From assembly GCA_963978545.1 (NCBI GenBank), contig OZ021727.1, forward strand, positions 16,690,743 to 16,754,742: 64,000 bases of DNA. The letters are read 5' to 3'. Numbering within the stretch: the first letter of the stretch is position 1; each line of letters begins with the position of its first letter. The DNA comes from Linyphia triangularis. Taxonomy: Eukaryota > Arthropoda > Arachnida > Araneae > Linyphiidae. The notes under the pieces were generated by a model, which searched no databases, had not been told where the DNA came from, and worked only from the letters and a program-made list of their open reading frames with translations. Shown piece after piece: positions 1 through 12,610 of this stretch. Both the position numbers and the translations under genes were made by a program.

Positions 1-1196
1 TTTTGCTAAAGCTTGTGTTGAAGCTTGTGAGCGATTACACTGTTGCCTGGGGATAAATTTTGTGAGTTTTCTGAAGAGAGAATAAATATTTTTATACTGT
101 AAAAACTGTGCCATCATTGCCTCAGCGGAAAAATTCATAACAATACTTATGAAAGTAAAACATGCAGAATTTTATTTATTTGTGTTCCTGTAACTAAAAA
201 CTTCATTGTAATGTAAAGATAGGTGACCTTTAGTAAATACGATTTTCGTTGGAGGGAAGTGTTCGTTTGACATCTTTTTATACATTTAGCTAAATTCCAA
301 TAGAATTTGAGTGTTGGAGTTGATAGCACATTGAAAGGTGTTATTAGATAAATTTTCATCCAAATAATTACACTCAAAATAGTTAAATTGCATGTACCTT
401 TAGCGCATAAGCGACTTTAACGAAAACATATTTTTCGTGCTGCGTACTCGTAAACTGGTAAGTACGCGTTTATTTGGAATCAGAACCTTAAAAAATTTTG
501 AGATCACAAAAAAATCTACATCGATTTTTCGTTTTCAAAGCAATACATTTTCATTTCCCTATAGTTTGTTACATATGAAAAAATTTAAAGTAACATTTTA
601 TCAAAAATATTTCTTGGTATACTCAGACAGTCTACAAAATTACTACGAATTCTCTTTTTTATTTTTAGCATGTATGGTTTTCGAATTCTTGTATTTGGGT
701 AATATACAATGTTTTGGAAATGTATGTTGGCTTGTAATTAGCGCTGTAATGCGATTGAAGTGTTTTTGCAGAGTTTACTTTATGCATGAATTATTAGTAC
801 AAAATTAAAGAGTAATTAAAAACATAAGAAAATATTGCGCATTTTTAATATTGAAATAGTTTTTTAAGTATTTAAATAATATAAATAAATTATCAGCTAT
901 TTAGAATTTGTAAAATGTTCTAAAAGGAATTTTCAGTTCAGGGATCGTATTAAATTTTCATTATTAAATTCATTGATTAGAATCTCATCTATATGAGAAA
1001 TATATTAAAATGTCTAAAACGGTCTGAAGCCAAGGATTTCATTGAAACTTGTTTAGAGTCGGGTGGGGTGAAATAGGTAATGGGGTAAAATGGCTAAAAA
1101 TGTCCTTTCAAATTAAAAACATTCTCGTTCTTTTTTGAATGATTGTTTTTTTCATATCTTATAATTGTTGTTGCCAACATTACTATATGAGTTACT
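1..1196. other. AT-rich tract, no gene recognised
   Basis: The tract holds only AT-rich sequence. An open frame at 437-808 on the plus strand has no family signature, and its amino-acid make-up (F, Y, L, K, N) is what AT-rich noncoding DNA gives. Around 1058-1105 a G-rich segment with repeated GGGGTRAAAT words looks like one end of a transposon, but no partner end was found nearby. Confidence 0.6.
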
Positions 1197-1404
1197 CTGA
1201 TCACTGACTTGCCGACCAAACGGTATAGTGGTTAGCGTGCTAGCTTCTAGACCGCGAGGTTGCGGGTTCGAGTCCCGTGATAGAAATGGGTGTTTGTAAA
1301 TGTATGTTGGCTTGTTTAAGGACAAATGTTTTGGTGCATTTTAGCCCTCGTGTTGCTGACGGCGCCAGATAATCTGAATACAACCAACCAACTGATCACT
1401 AACT
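1197..1404 (+). mobile_element. SINE-A copy 1, tRNA-derived SINE with target duplications
   Basis: The head carries a pol III A-box-like stretch (TATAGTGGTTAGCGTGCTAG) and an exact B box GGTTCGAGTCC at 1265-1275, as in tRNA-derived SINEs. The tRNA-unrelated body runs to a tail ending CAACCAACCA. Flanking 13-bp direct repeats, 1197-1209 and 1392-1404, match except for one base and are the target-site duplication of a retroposition. The same unit recurs at 3461, 21835 (reversed), 45356 (stub, reversed) and 60534. It has no coding capacity. Confidence 0.9.
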
Positions 1405-1524
1405 CACTGCCTGCCCCACTCTGTAACGCTGAGAGTGGAAGAATTTTAACCGATCTTTGTTTAATCTCTTCCTTAGAGAATGCCAGAATAAATTGAATAT
1501 ATTATTACTTAAATACTTCTTGTT

Positions 1525-1712
1525 TAAATCAGAATAAATAAAATATATTTAGAAGTGAACGAATAAATTCAGGTTTATTTTTAATAAGTAAATTTTGAAC
1601 GCTGTGTGTTATATATTTTACTGTTAGGTGTGTTTTTATTACTTAAAGCTAGATGCAAACACTAAGCACATGTTGACAACAGAATCAGTGTTATGTTAAT
1701 GAATAGAAAGAT
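1525..1712 (+). repeat. Dispersed repeat family C, copy 1
   Basis: About 190 bp matching 58452-58642 along its length. Shared words include CAGAATAAATAAAATATATTT near the start and, near the end, GATGCAAACAC with the pair GCACATG-TGACAACAGAA. No terminal repeats or coding signal are visible, so its class is unknown. Confidence 0.65.
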
Positions 1713-3445
1713 AATCTATTTTATTGATGTTGAATCTCAAATTTATTTTAGCGCTTATTTTGTTATCAGCGAAAATCCAAATGATGCTCTTAATTTCCTC
1801 GTTGAATTCGCTTGCAATGTAGTTTTTCCCAGGTGGTTCTTCATTAATAAATTTTTTTTGTCAAATATTTTTTTTTTATAATTTCATATATAAATCAGAA
1901 ATAACTTTCATTTGTACAGTGTTAAGAGATTATTTAATTTTTAATAAACAGTAAATTTTAATAATTATTAAATTAATTGTAATATTCATCATTTTTCAAC
2001 ATGCTCCTTAGATGCCTTACTTCTTTTTAGTTTTTCAATAACAAAATAGGTTTGTAATGAAAGTGTTGATACAACAACTCGTAATTATTATTCATCAACT
2101 TGATTCGAGTTTTAATTGTGTACATGAAATTTAAAATAAACAAACATACACACGCAAACAAAAACAAAAGACACAAACAAAATAACAAAACGAACGAACA
2201 TCTAGTTTGCTAGAAAAATCTGTAAATTTTTTTTGTTTATAGATAGCATAAAAATTTCAATTTATTACGAATACGTAAAATATTACCATCGTGTAATGGG
2301 GTTAGTTTAAATAAGTTTTGGAATATTCTACTGCCTAATATCAAGTGGGCTAGTTTTACTTTCTTAATATAGATAGAAAATTTTATACAACTTCATTGAA
2401 ATAATTATTGACTTATATTTGCTCGTCAAGCTTTTTGAAAGTTAAGAAAAAATATTTGGAAAATCCTGCTAAATATCAGTTAGAGTGTTTGTTTGGAAGA
2501 TCAACTACTTATTTAAAAGGGAGAATTAAAGAGGCTACAGAGCAAAAAGAGCATGTTCAATGAAAATTTGAATTATTATCATTTACATATTTTTATAAAT
2601 AAATAGGAAACATATTTATCCTACCTGACCCTATTTGCCGAAATATCCAGCATCAAAATCTCGGGATAGCAAACAAATTAATTTCCCTTTCTTTGTAGCA
2701 TTTTTATATTAGCTATTGAGCGATATTTTGTGTGTGGAAACTTTTAAATGAGTTATACTGAAACTACACCTAAATAATAAGAAAAATAAAATTTTAATCT
2801 AGAATTTCCAACACGCAAAACTCTATACATTTCGTACTTTTTATCTTAAACAAGATTAAATCTCCCACGAAAGTTGATTTTAAGAGAAGGTTGGAAGGGA
2901 ATATACGAAGTCGGATGATTAATTTTATGGTAGAACATATTTAATACATGTAGTGACTTGGAAATTCAACTGGGAAAAGCTATTCATAGACGAGTTCAGC
3001 GTTTTAATTTCACGCTAGGGAATTAAAAGTTTTTTTTTTGTTCCACCTCCACTGCTTTCGTATGCATAAAACGTTATATCCTATTCTCTCGCCCACATAT
3101 TTGACCCACCTTTTTGATGTTTAGGCTTCTGCGAACTAACTTTGTCTAACATCTCTAAGGATTTCCAACTTTTCGCTCTGTTCGTAATTACAGGGAGCTC
3201 AGATCAAGAGATGACATTCGGCTTTTCTATGAGATTAACTGTGATCGATGTGCTATCCAGTGAAGTGGCAGAGAAATGTTTAATAATCCATTTTTTTTGC
3301 TTGTTGGATATTAATAAAAAATGCAAAAAAATTTAATGCTCATAAATTTTCCAATGTTTGACAAGTTTAACCTTCTATAAAATGAAACCAACGTGAATAT
3401 TTTTAGTAATTTATATATCTAGAAAACCAATAACTGTGCACAGAA
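1713..3445. other. AT-rich tract, no gene; weak exon-like patch
   Basis: Mostly AT-rich sequence without repeats recognised elsewhere in the window. At 3170-3193 a pyrimidine-rich stretch ends in an AG, and all three frames are fairly open after it to about 3290. No good donor follows, so it is not called as an exon. Confidence 0.5.
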
Positions 3446-3641
3446 TAAAAACAGAGTTTAAACGGTATAGTGGTTAGCGTGCTAGCTTCTAGACCACGAG
3501 GTTGCCGTTTCGAGTCCCGTGTAAGGCATGGGTGTTTGTAAATGTATGTTGGCTTGTCTAATGATGAAAGTTTCGGCGCAATATAGCCCACGTGTTGCTG
3601 ACGGCGCCAGATAATCTGAAAACAACTAAAAACCAAGTTTA
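3446..3641 (+). mobile_element. SINE-A copy 2
   Basis: The same tRNA-like head as copy 1, lacking its first few bases (starts at AAACGGTATAG), followed by the shared body and tail. The candidate target duplication is 15 bp (3446-3460 and 3627-3641) with two mismatches. The complementary strand has an open frame through the element; this is a property of the SINE sequence and not evidence of a gene. Confidence 0.85.
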
Positions 3642-5233
3642 TGTGTTTTAATAAATTATTTTGGCAATTTACGGGATTAATTGTTATTTAGTGTGCAAAT
3701 GAGATAAAAGAAAGAATACTAATTTAGTATTCTGTCCGTGTGTGTGTTTTAAGCAAAATGTGTCGTTCAGTAAGGAAATAATCAGAGTAACATTTGTAGA
3801 ATATTTTAAAATTTTATATAAAAATTAGTACTCTTTATTGTTTTGATGCAAAAATCTATTTTAGATTCTACGCTACACTTATGCTAAGGCTATGTACATT
3901 AGCACATAACAGACTGCATACTGTCTTTTTATCAGTAATATTGTTCCCTTTTTGATAGGTTGGATGATGGTGGTCATTTTCTAAAAAAGACTCTTTGATT
4001 TAGGAAAGGGATGATGCATGAAATAAAAAATGAGAGGTTCTAAGCCAATAAAGTAGATGTTTTTATCCTGGAATCCGAAAGTGGGACAAGTAATATTTCC
4101 AAAGCATCAGACAAAGTTAGACACCCCGATAGATATTCTTCTAATAATCCGATAGTACGATGCGTATATAAGCAAATGAATAATTTTTCTCAATGAAACA
4201 AATTCTGTATTTAACCTTCTAAAAGCCAATTTCAACTTTTAAGCATGTTCACTGTCAGGCATACAAATAAAATCGATAGTTATCATTCATTATATCAAAG
4301 GTCTCAAAAAGAAAAATAATTAAACGAAACGTCATTCTGTAAGTTTCGAAACGTAAACTATCCACAATGTAACTAATATTACTATTTTGACTTAGGAAAA
4401 ATTTGTATAGTATAACTCTCTAAAGGTTTTTGTAGAATTACGATGAAATTAATTAAACTTGTCATTAGCTCTCAAAATAGAGAAAGGAGACTAGTATGTA
4501 CAGTTACTTCTATTGATTACATCACTTGATATTTTTACTGTACGATTTTCCAAAATATATTCTCAATTTCAAATATCTTTAATCAAATACTAAAGTTAAA
4601 AAAATCTGTAGAGTCGTTAGTGACACAAATATAAATACTAAAAAGTAAAGCTACTGAAATTAACTCTTGATGATAACGAGTTATGTCGAGAAACTATTTT
4701 ATCGTGTATAAGTACTTAGTGCGATTGGCCCTGCATGGTCTTTTGCCACTTGAGAAAAAAAATGCATCCTTATCAAACGATAATTATTTTTTCTTCCATC
4801 TTATTTCATATTGATTGCGTTCTTTAAAAACAAGTTTCTTCTTTCAACTTGTTGATAAGAAATACATTAAATGCTCATATTAAGAATGGGACAACTTTTC
4901 TTTTCCTTTTTAGTCGATCACAAATGTTAGTGTAATGTAGATACATAATTTTTTTTATCTGTGACTTTAATAAAGGAGTTTGAAGAAAATAGCTGTTTGT
5001 ATCAATGATTGTTGAATCTAATGAAAATATTTCTTACAAATGTAATAATTTATGGACGCATAAAAGGAGCTTTAAAATCCACTGTTACACACGTTATAAA
5101 GGGATGCTCTAAAGATCAGGACACATTTTTTTTTATTCGTATTAATTTAAAAAGTACAAGAATCTTGGTGAGTAAATTTATATTTATAAGATTGTTTACA
5201 AAACATTCACATCATAATTATTTTTAATGTTTT
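3642..5233. other. AT-rich tract, no gene recognised
   Basis: No repeat shared with the rest of the window and no protein family recognised. An open frame at 5009-5227 is followed in frame by a GTGAGT motif at 5165-5170 but shows no other gene-like property. Confidence 0.5.
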
Positions 5234-5437
5234 ATGCATACGATACGCCCATCTGATGGCTGTGGGGTTAGAGCTCTGGTCTCTCATGCCAAAGGTGCCG
5301 GGTTCGAATTCTGGGTTAGGCATGGACGTACGCTGGGGTTCGGAATCCACGTTAAGCTGTAGGTCTCGGCCTGATTAGCCGTCACTGTGCATACAAATAG
5401 GTCGTTGAGCGTACAAGCCAACCGATACATACGATAC
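5234..5437 (+). mobile_element. SINE-B copy A, tRNA-derived SINE
   Basis: A second SINE family. The tRNA-like head carries GGGTTCGAATTCT (B-box-like), then GTTAGGCATGGA and a body with GGTTCGGAATCCACGTTAAG, ending at CAAGCCAACC. Flanking 13-bp repeats 5234-5246 and 5425-5437 differ at one base. Other copies lie at 11293, 32953 and 55025 (reversed). Confidence 0.85.
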
Positions 5438-8015
5438 AAACTGGCATGATCTTATTTCTTTGAGAATCAATGTTAAAAATATTACAAATATATTTACACG
5501 ATCAATTTTATGATTAATAATTTTTTTTAAATATCATTAACTTTCAAACATTTTGTTATAAATAAAACAAGTAATTTTTTTAAACATATTTGCAAATATT
5601 TTCATGAATTTAAAAATGCATCTTATTGAGCAGGATCAATTTTTTAAAGGGTGTGACAAAATATCACGGAACAACTACAATTTAATAATTATTAATTTCT
5701 AAAGTTACAGTTCTTAATCGCACATAAAATCTTTAAAATACTAGTTAGAACATTTGAATTTTTAATTTGATGTTTATTGCTAAAAAAGTATCTTTAAAAT
5801 TTTTCATTTTTGTACAGTGTGACAAAAAACACAATTTTCATAAAAATTTAAATTGAAATAACAATTTAAAAAATACGTGTCCAATACTTTTATAACTGTG
5901 CTAAGTCATGTTCCCTTTAGGTCTACACTACCTATAATCTGCATCAAGTAGGCTGAATAAGTACCGAGTAGAACGAAACAACACAGACGGTATATTGCAG
6001 TCTTCATAATGAAACTTCAGAAAGTTACTTGAGCGTGGCTTACGATGCTCCTTAACTCCTAGCAAACTAAATTATGAAGCAAACTGAAGCGTAATTCACC
6101 AGGAAGTGCTGACGCTCATAGGCAGTTAGTATGAGGAAGCAGAATATGTTGGTGAAATAAGAGATTCAGTAACGAAAGTTGAATAGCTCGAGGCCTGTGC
6201 CCTAAGTGGTCTGAGGCATGTAATATTTAGATAGTGCAAGGGAAGGCTTTTGAAGTGTAAATCAAAAGTTAGGAGAAGCGGATAAATTCAAGACTACATT
6301 TTTCCATAAAAGACAACTAAAGTATAAGAATGTCAACTTATTATTAAACAATTTATCTCTCATAATAGGACATTATATCATTCAACAGAGGGATTTTTTT
6401 AAAAATAAAAGTTATTAAAAATGCTTTTTTAGAAAAAATCAGTTTCTTAAGAAATAACTTTTATTCTAAAGAAGGATTTTTTTTTTGTCTCTCTGAATAA
6501 AATCCTTCATTTCTTTATTAACTTGAATGAAAATTCTAGCTGTAAAAATTCCTTTTGTTAAACATTCCAGTAAAAAGATCAAGATACAAACATAAGTGTT
6601 ATTGTTTTTACTATTTTTAACTTAACAAAAGTATATTTTGAAGAAAGTAAAACACTACAATGCAGTTTTATTTGAAAATTTTAAATCCTCTTGAGATAGG
6701 ATAACTCAGTAAAGCACAATTAAATTTAGATTTGGGCGCTCAAAAGTATTTTAAAAGTTACATGCATTTTGATTGTTATGTATTGAATTAAATTACAACC
6801 AAAACATCATGTAAAATGTTATTTATTAAATCGAGAATATAATAGTTTTGATCATATTTATAATATTTTAATTTTGTTAGCTTCGGAATTTTTGTCTAAA
6901 AATCTTATTTCATTCCCATTTTGTAGTAAATATAGAGCATTCTACATCAGTTTCTTAAAAACTTTTTTATTTTCATTACAGATTAAAAAAAATTAGTGTC
7001 ACTATTTCCAAAAAGAAAGCTTGATTATAACTTCTATGACCTAAAGTCTCCATCTCTCTTAATAAATAATTCAAGTAATGAATAAGAAAAAAACAATTGA
7101 TAAACTTGTTAAAATTTCGTTGTAATATATCTGGAAGGAAAGACAAGGCATGCCTATTACCGTAATTCAGTGATATCACAATTTGAATCAAATAAACAAA
7201 TTTCTGAAGTTACATAAAATTTGTGTAAAAACTAAATTATAATTAAGTGCTATAACATTTTCTCGAAATACGTAATAAAGTTTTGAATTAAATAAATTAT
7301 TTAGAAAATATTACTTCATTCACAAAATAATATTAAGAGAGAAGGGAATATAAAGTTTAAAAATTATAATCCACTTCTATATATTAAAATATAGAAATTT
7401 ATTTTTAGTTGATAAATATTAACTACTCTTCATACATTAGCATCATTATATTTCGAGATCAATAATAATTTAGCATTCACACTTAGATAGACCTCTTATC
7501 AATAATTTAGATTCTGATTTAAAATGCGATGAAAAAATTTAATTAAACGTAGGAGTAAATACTATTTAATGAAACAAGTAAATTAGAAAATTAATTGTGG
7601 ATTTATAATATTTGAATACTTTAGTTTAGGGACTTTACATTGAATAATTACATTTTAAAATTTGAAACTTAATTTTTTAAAAGTAGAACCAGTCTGTTTA
7701 AGCATGTTAAATTGCCAAACTAAGGTATTCATAAATTATAATTTAACAGGAATTTGAATCAAGACATAACATTATTATATATTCTTTGTCTGAGATTAAA
7801 GAATATTCCTCGAATTCTCTGTACTTCTCATTAATGAGAGTTAAATTATTTATTCTTTAGTTTCCAGAATTGACTTAAATATATGTTAAAATATTAAGCT
7901 AACACTTCTACGTCTTTTATGTAAAAAATGGCTTATAACAATCCATCTACATATTTTCAATCGAGGTCTAGATTTCAATATCTGGTTTCACTCTCTTTAA
8001 ATACGAAGATCAAGA
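5438..8015. other. AT-rich tract, no gene recognised
   Basis: Long AT-rich stretch. A less AT-rich patch at about 5940-6260 contains stops in all frames and matches nothing else here. No structured repeats seen. Confidence 0.5.
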
Positions 8016-8078
8016 ATGAGTTCACAGCTGGAGTCCTTCGATCAACGAAAGCGCATTAAAATTCTGAAGACTTATTCT
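8016..8078 (+). CDS. Candidate first coding exon, unrecognised gene
   Basis: An ATG with A at -3 opens 21 codons beginning MSSQLESFDQRKRIK and ending KTYS, followed immediately by a consensus donor GTAAGT at 8079-8084. The segment is charged and less AT-rich than its surroundings. It ends in phase 0, which would join in frame to the candidate exon at 9019. I do not recognise the protein. A short open stretch before a GTAAGT can occur by chance in this composition, so this is a hypothesis; transcript data would decide it. Confidence 0.25.
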
Positions 8079-8459
8079 GTAAGTTTTGTAGTTAAGTTTA
8101 ATTACACTTCGACTCCAAAGTAGTTTTGGAATTTTACAATAGAATGAGCGCACGCTTGATGATGAGACGAAGATTGACTTTGAAATTAATTGCGAAGAGA
8201 ATTTAGCCGGAAAGCATTTTCTGATTGCAGTGCAAATATGTTAATTGTTCAACAGTGGTTATTGAGTATATTGATATGGTCGATAACCTTGCGAAAAATT
8301 GACATTTAAGTTGTTGTTTTTGTGGTGGCATGCATTGCTAATTTTCTGGGTTACACTTAAATAATATTTTATTCAAGTTTGTTGATTTTCATGTGGTGAC
8401 TCGTGATAGTCAGAATTATATCTGGCTACCATAGCTACCACAAGATATCTTTTTTATTC

Positions 8460-8620
8460 ATTCTTTTCATTTACTTCGATTTTATGTGTTTGTTTGTGGC
8501 AAGAAATTCTGCTTAGAACTAATTAACTCAATTGTCGTCATCCAAACGATCTGAAACTTGGCAGATAGACTCGTTTGGTGGTCGATGATACGGAATCTAT
8601 AGATTTCTTTGTAGTTGTTC
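8460..8620 (+). repeat. R-family dispersed repeat fragment
   Basis: Matches 58150-58290: both have TTCGATTTTRTGTGT, an AATTAAC block, CATCCAAwmG-nnCTGAAAC, then GGCAGATAGAyTCG and GATGA. It is a short decayed member of the family described at 63566-64000. Confidence 0.55.
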
Positions 8621-9018
8621 AACACTATGAAAACTTGATCATAGCATAAAATCTCTTAATCTAGTCACAATTGTACAAAAAAAAATGGGAATCTATATAA
8701 AGGATTTATATTAATAACGTTGTTTTTATTGGATTATTCTTTTTTATTCCATTTTTGTCGTATGAAATTTCTCTTACGTTTCTCTGATATCTAAAAACTG
8801 TATTTTTTATAAATCCAAATTTCATTCTTAAAAATCGTCTTTAAATAGTGACTTATATATTTAACATTTAATTACAAGCTAAGTAATAAAGCACTAATAA
8901 TGGCTTAAACTGATGACCCACTTGTGAACTAATAAATGGGACATCCTTATGACATCCTGGCGAGCTCCTCAAAACATCTTCAGTACTTAATAGTACTATT
9001 ATTTCATATTTCCTTCAG

Positions 9019-9090
9019 AAAGAGGGTTTGTCACCCAATCCAACCTCTACTCATGATCAGAGTGATGGTTTTGTGCACAGTAATTTATGA
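9019..9090 (+). CDS. Candidate 3' terminal exon, unrecognised gene
   Basis: A pyrimidine-rich acceptor (TTTCATATTTCCTTCAG) precedes 23 codons starting KEGLSPNPTSTHDQ and ending VHSNL before TGA at 9088-9090. The peptide is rich in S, T, P, N and H rather than the F/Y/K/I typical of spurious AT-rich frames. It starts in phase 0, matching the candidate exon at 8016-8078, 940 bp upstream. No family recognised. The pairing is inference. Confidence 0.25.
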   Translation, partial: KEGLSPNPTSTHDQSDGFVHSNL

Positions 9091-10734
9091 CGAACAATTT
9101 CAGCTACGATACATCAGACGGATATTTTGAACAGAAACATTTTGAATATTATAAAAAATTTCGATGTAGAAAATTTCGAGCTTTTTCTTATCGTTTTTTT
9201 TTAGTATTCGTGAATTTTCAACTGTTATCATTTTCCTGAAATGCATTTTTAGTAAAATACTGTATTTTTAGAATATGAATGCTCCCCTAGACAGCCATAA
9301 CGTTGATTTAGAACTACAACTACGTATAATGCTTATGGATGGATAATATTTTCAATGTCTTGTTTTGAAATGATTTATTCTAAATTTTCCAAACCATACA
9401 TTTTAGGTCAATAAATCATTTTTCTGTCATCCCCAATATGCCTGCAAAACAAAATCCTGATTGAAAAAGTATAAGGAATAAAATCTGCAATATATTAACT
9501 TTTAATGATCAGAAAATTTGTAATGAATTTCTTTCTAAGGTAGTTTATAAAAAATATTTAGCCTCCTTTGCAAAGCGATTTACCTATATTTAATTATAAA
9601 AACGTTTAATTTAAGTTTCAAAAGATAAAGACTAAGTGTATTGGAATTTATACATTTTATTTGCTTCAAGAATTTCATACCCATTAATAAAAGTATTTTA
9701 TGACAAATTTGTTTCTCTTGTGTTCGAAAAATATTAAATCATCAGATTTAAGAGATCTCTTCTGGAATTAACAGATAGATTTCAAGCGGAATTCACTCTC
9801 TTTTAATTTATGTGGCATAAATAAACATTTAATACAATTATTTATTCGTTAATTTTTTGTTGTAATTATTATTTGAGTTGCTCATTTTTCATAATTAAAA
9901 CTAGAAAATGCATCGATAAAAATTGTAGTAGAGTAAGTTGTAATGTTAGTATCAACTTTAGTTAATTTCGTAATTGGTTTCATTTAATTTTGCAACCTTG
10001 AAAACTATAAATAACCTGTTTCAAGCAACTGTAGACACAAAAAAGTATTTTAACCTTCATAAAGAACAATGTAATTTAAACGCAAGTGTATGTCACACTT
10101 AATGATACTTATTAAGATTCATTTTTAATTACTCTTTTTGTTTATGGTCATGATACATTTAAAATAATTAAATCTGACTTGATACTTTATATTTTTAAAA
10201 AATTGCCTTGAAATTTATTATGCCTTGAGTGACTGCATTTTAAATAACTTATTTATTCATAAGCAATGTAATTAATGATGAAAAGGGAAACTAGACTTTT
10301 TCCAAATTTTTATTTTTTAGTTTCACCCTTCTGTTATAATTACTCAGCAGATGACTGTATCGAAAGGTATAAAAAACTTATTTGCAATATAAGTAAACCA
10401 TATTTCAGGGTAGCTATCTGATAGTTATTAAATACTTTTAGTTAAGAATAAGGCCTTATACATTCACTTTTACTGTTTCAGAAGTAAACTTACCTTTTAC
10501 GCAAACTGCTCTTGTACAAGAGTAATGCATATATAAGTAAAATTACAGTTTCTTAAGTTATTATCCAATTACTACTATCACTGACTTAATTAAACGAAAT
10601 TTACATTATTAATGGATCTGCGTGATTTCAATTAACAGGATAATTCTTAATTAATCTTAAATTAACATTAATGGTATCAATCCCCCAATATATTGATTGG
10701 TATTTAATAACATCGAATACTTAATTAATATATG
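9091..10734. other. AT-rich tract, no gene recognised
   Basis: No repeats shared with the rest of the window, no open frames of interest and no splice-bounded islands that I would defend. Confidence 0.5.
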
Positions 10735-10870
10735 CCCAGTGCTCAGCTTCCAATCTGAAAATTCACTTAACTCCAAGTGCGAAGGGATTATGCTTCAATT
10801 CTGCTGTTCCCCATGCTGTTGAGAGCGGCGCATATTTATTAGGACGGAATTAATAAGCGCGGATCTACCC
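10735..10870. promoter_or_regulatory. Candidate conserved noncoding element
   Basis: A complex, less AT-rich patch in an otherwise low-complexity tract. It carries CACTTAA and CAAGTG (both orientations of an NK2-type homeodomain core) and GGGATTA (a bicoid/orthodenticle-type core), and stops in all frames. Enhancer-like by appearance only; cross-species conservation is untested. Confidence 0.2.
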
Positions 10871-11141
10871 AATTCAAGTTTTGATGAAATCACGGCAGAA
10901 ATCCAATCCAAGTGAGGATTTACTCAAGAGGATTTTCGTATATTTTGTGCTTCGAAGGAATTTCAAAAGTTGGCTGCAATCGAATTGTAGTGGTGTATAA
11001 CTGAATTCGCTTCTTTGTTTGATTTTACGTATATTCAGTTCTTTAATAAGCATATGACATTTTTCTATCAACAGAAGTTTTTTAGGGAAAACATATTTTA
11101 AACTGATCCAAGAGTCAATTATATTAAGAGAAATCAGATTG

Positions 11142-11172
11142 AGCTCGTAGTTCAGTGGTAGAATGCTTGAAA
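11142..11172 (+). other. tRNA 5'-half-like fragment
   Basis: GCTCGTAGTTCAGTGGTAGA resembles the 5' arm and A box of a tRNA-Gly or tRNA-Val. No anticodon arm or B box follows, so it is at most a truncated tRNA pseudogene or SINE head. Confidence 0.3.
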
Positions 11173-11277
11173 AACCTTTGCTACGAAAATTTGCATGAAA
11201 GTTCTACAATATTTGCTTTTAAAAATGAATACGATGGATGTGAAAGATGATCTTCTATCGCTTGTTGAGGAAATTTC

Positions 11278-11493
11278 TTATTCAAGGACACAGCCCACCT
11301 GATAGCTATGTGGTTAGTAATCTGGCCTCGTATGCCAAAGTTGCTGGGTTTGAATCCCGGGTTAGGCATTGATGTTCGTTGTGGTTCGGAATCCACGTTA
11401 AGCTGTAGGTCCCAGCATGATTAGTCGTTACTGTGCATAAAAGTAAGTCTTTGAACGTACAAACAATCCAACCAGCATTATTTAAGACACACA
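11278..11493 (+). mobile_element. SINE-B copy B
   Basis: The body spans 11293-11473 and keeps the B box GGTTTGAATCCC, GTTAGGCATTGATGTTCG and GGTTCGGAATCCACGTTAAG, ending at CAATCCAACC. Flanks TTATTCAAGGACACA and TTATTTAAGACACACA look like an aged target duplication with a one-base gap. Confidence 0.8.
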
Positions 11494-12299
11494 TGCAGAG
11501 TAAATTTTTATTGCAATAACTGTACATAGACGTCTCTTCTGCGACACTTGGTTTCTTCTCAATAGTCGAAATCCTATTGTGTCTTTATCATCCACATAAC
11601 AAACGTGGTAGAGTTTTTGTAAGAGAAAACATCCAATTAATAATTAAGACTGAAATTGACTTAATTGGAATTCGATTTTAAATTTATTAAATAAGATGAG
11701 TTGCATTATAATTACATTTATCAATATGATAAAATGCATATGAATGAGACATTAAAATACAGATACCTTCTTCTAGAGCACTCAATACCAATTACCGATC
11801 CATTATTTAAAAAATGCGAATTGCATTTATTTGTCCGAATAAATCCAGCTAAGCGGTGCAACAAGTACTCTATGTTTTGTCTTTTTTGATTAAAAGAATT
11901 ATCATTTAACTTTTTACCTCATTTTTTTCAGCTTTCGATTTAAAAAAAGGCACAACTAAAGCATAAATAAAATAAATTTCTCAATGAAGAACTACTAAGT
12001 GACAACCTGCCATTATTATAAGCTTACTGTCAAAAGAGGGAGCCAGTTGTGCTCTTTTATATTTACTCTTAACTTGTGAGGGTGGAGATGATTGGGATGC
12101 TACTCAGAAGACATCTTATAATCAATAGCGCTTACTAATAAAAACCTCTTTTTTTTCCCGATACTTCTTAAATATATTACAATCGAAATCCAATTCAAAT
12201 CTACTCTGCTAATTCAAGTGTAATCAGTAAGAAATGTCTAAAGTTTAAACTCTTACGAATTCCCATCGTCTTCATTTATTATATGTATTCTATATTGTT

Positions 12300-12610
12300 A
12301 TTTTGTACGCAATGTATTTCCTTTAGTACTTCCCTTTTCGTTTTTGCCTTTTCTAGTATTTTCTGGAATCTATGAGATGTCTAAACGGTTCTCGCTTAGA
12401 CAGGATTAAACCAGTTCTGTCCCAATCTATAAAAGCCACATACTTCTGTTCGGCAGCGCTTTTTACTTTTTTACAGTTTGCCCTCTTTTTACGCTTGCCA
12501 AGTGTAGCCCCTGCCCTCCTCGTCTCTAGAAATAAATTCTTGTTTTAATTCGACCACGACTTCCTTATTAAGACGGTCAGCACTATTATATATATCTTTA
12601 TTATAATAAC
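12300..12610 (-). repeat. Dispersed repeat family D, copy 1 (reversed)
   Basis: Reverse-strand match to 50380-50690 and 52600-52890. Shared words, read on the minus strand, are GACCGTCTTAATAAG, AATTAAAACAAGA, TTTATTTC-AGAGACGAG, then AGAAAATA-TA and GGGAAGTAC. All three copies have a similar short frame (around DRLNK and ELKQEFISRDE), which may just reflect nucleotide similarity. Class unknown; an LTR or a LINE 3' end are both possible. Confidence 0.6.

Noticed and set aside
437..808. 123-codon plus-strand open frame
   Set aside because: F/Y/K/L-rich peptide expected of AT-rich DNA; no domain, no clear start and no splice context.
1058..1105. Terminus of a GGGGTGAAAT-type DNA transposon
   Set aside because: Looks like a transposon end, but no matching inverted end or target duplication was found.
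1230..1280. Functional tRNA gene
   Set aside because: Has A- and B-box-like motifs but cannot be folded into a complete cloverleaf, and recurs with the same 3' body as SINE-A.
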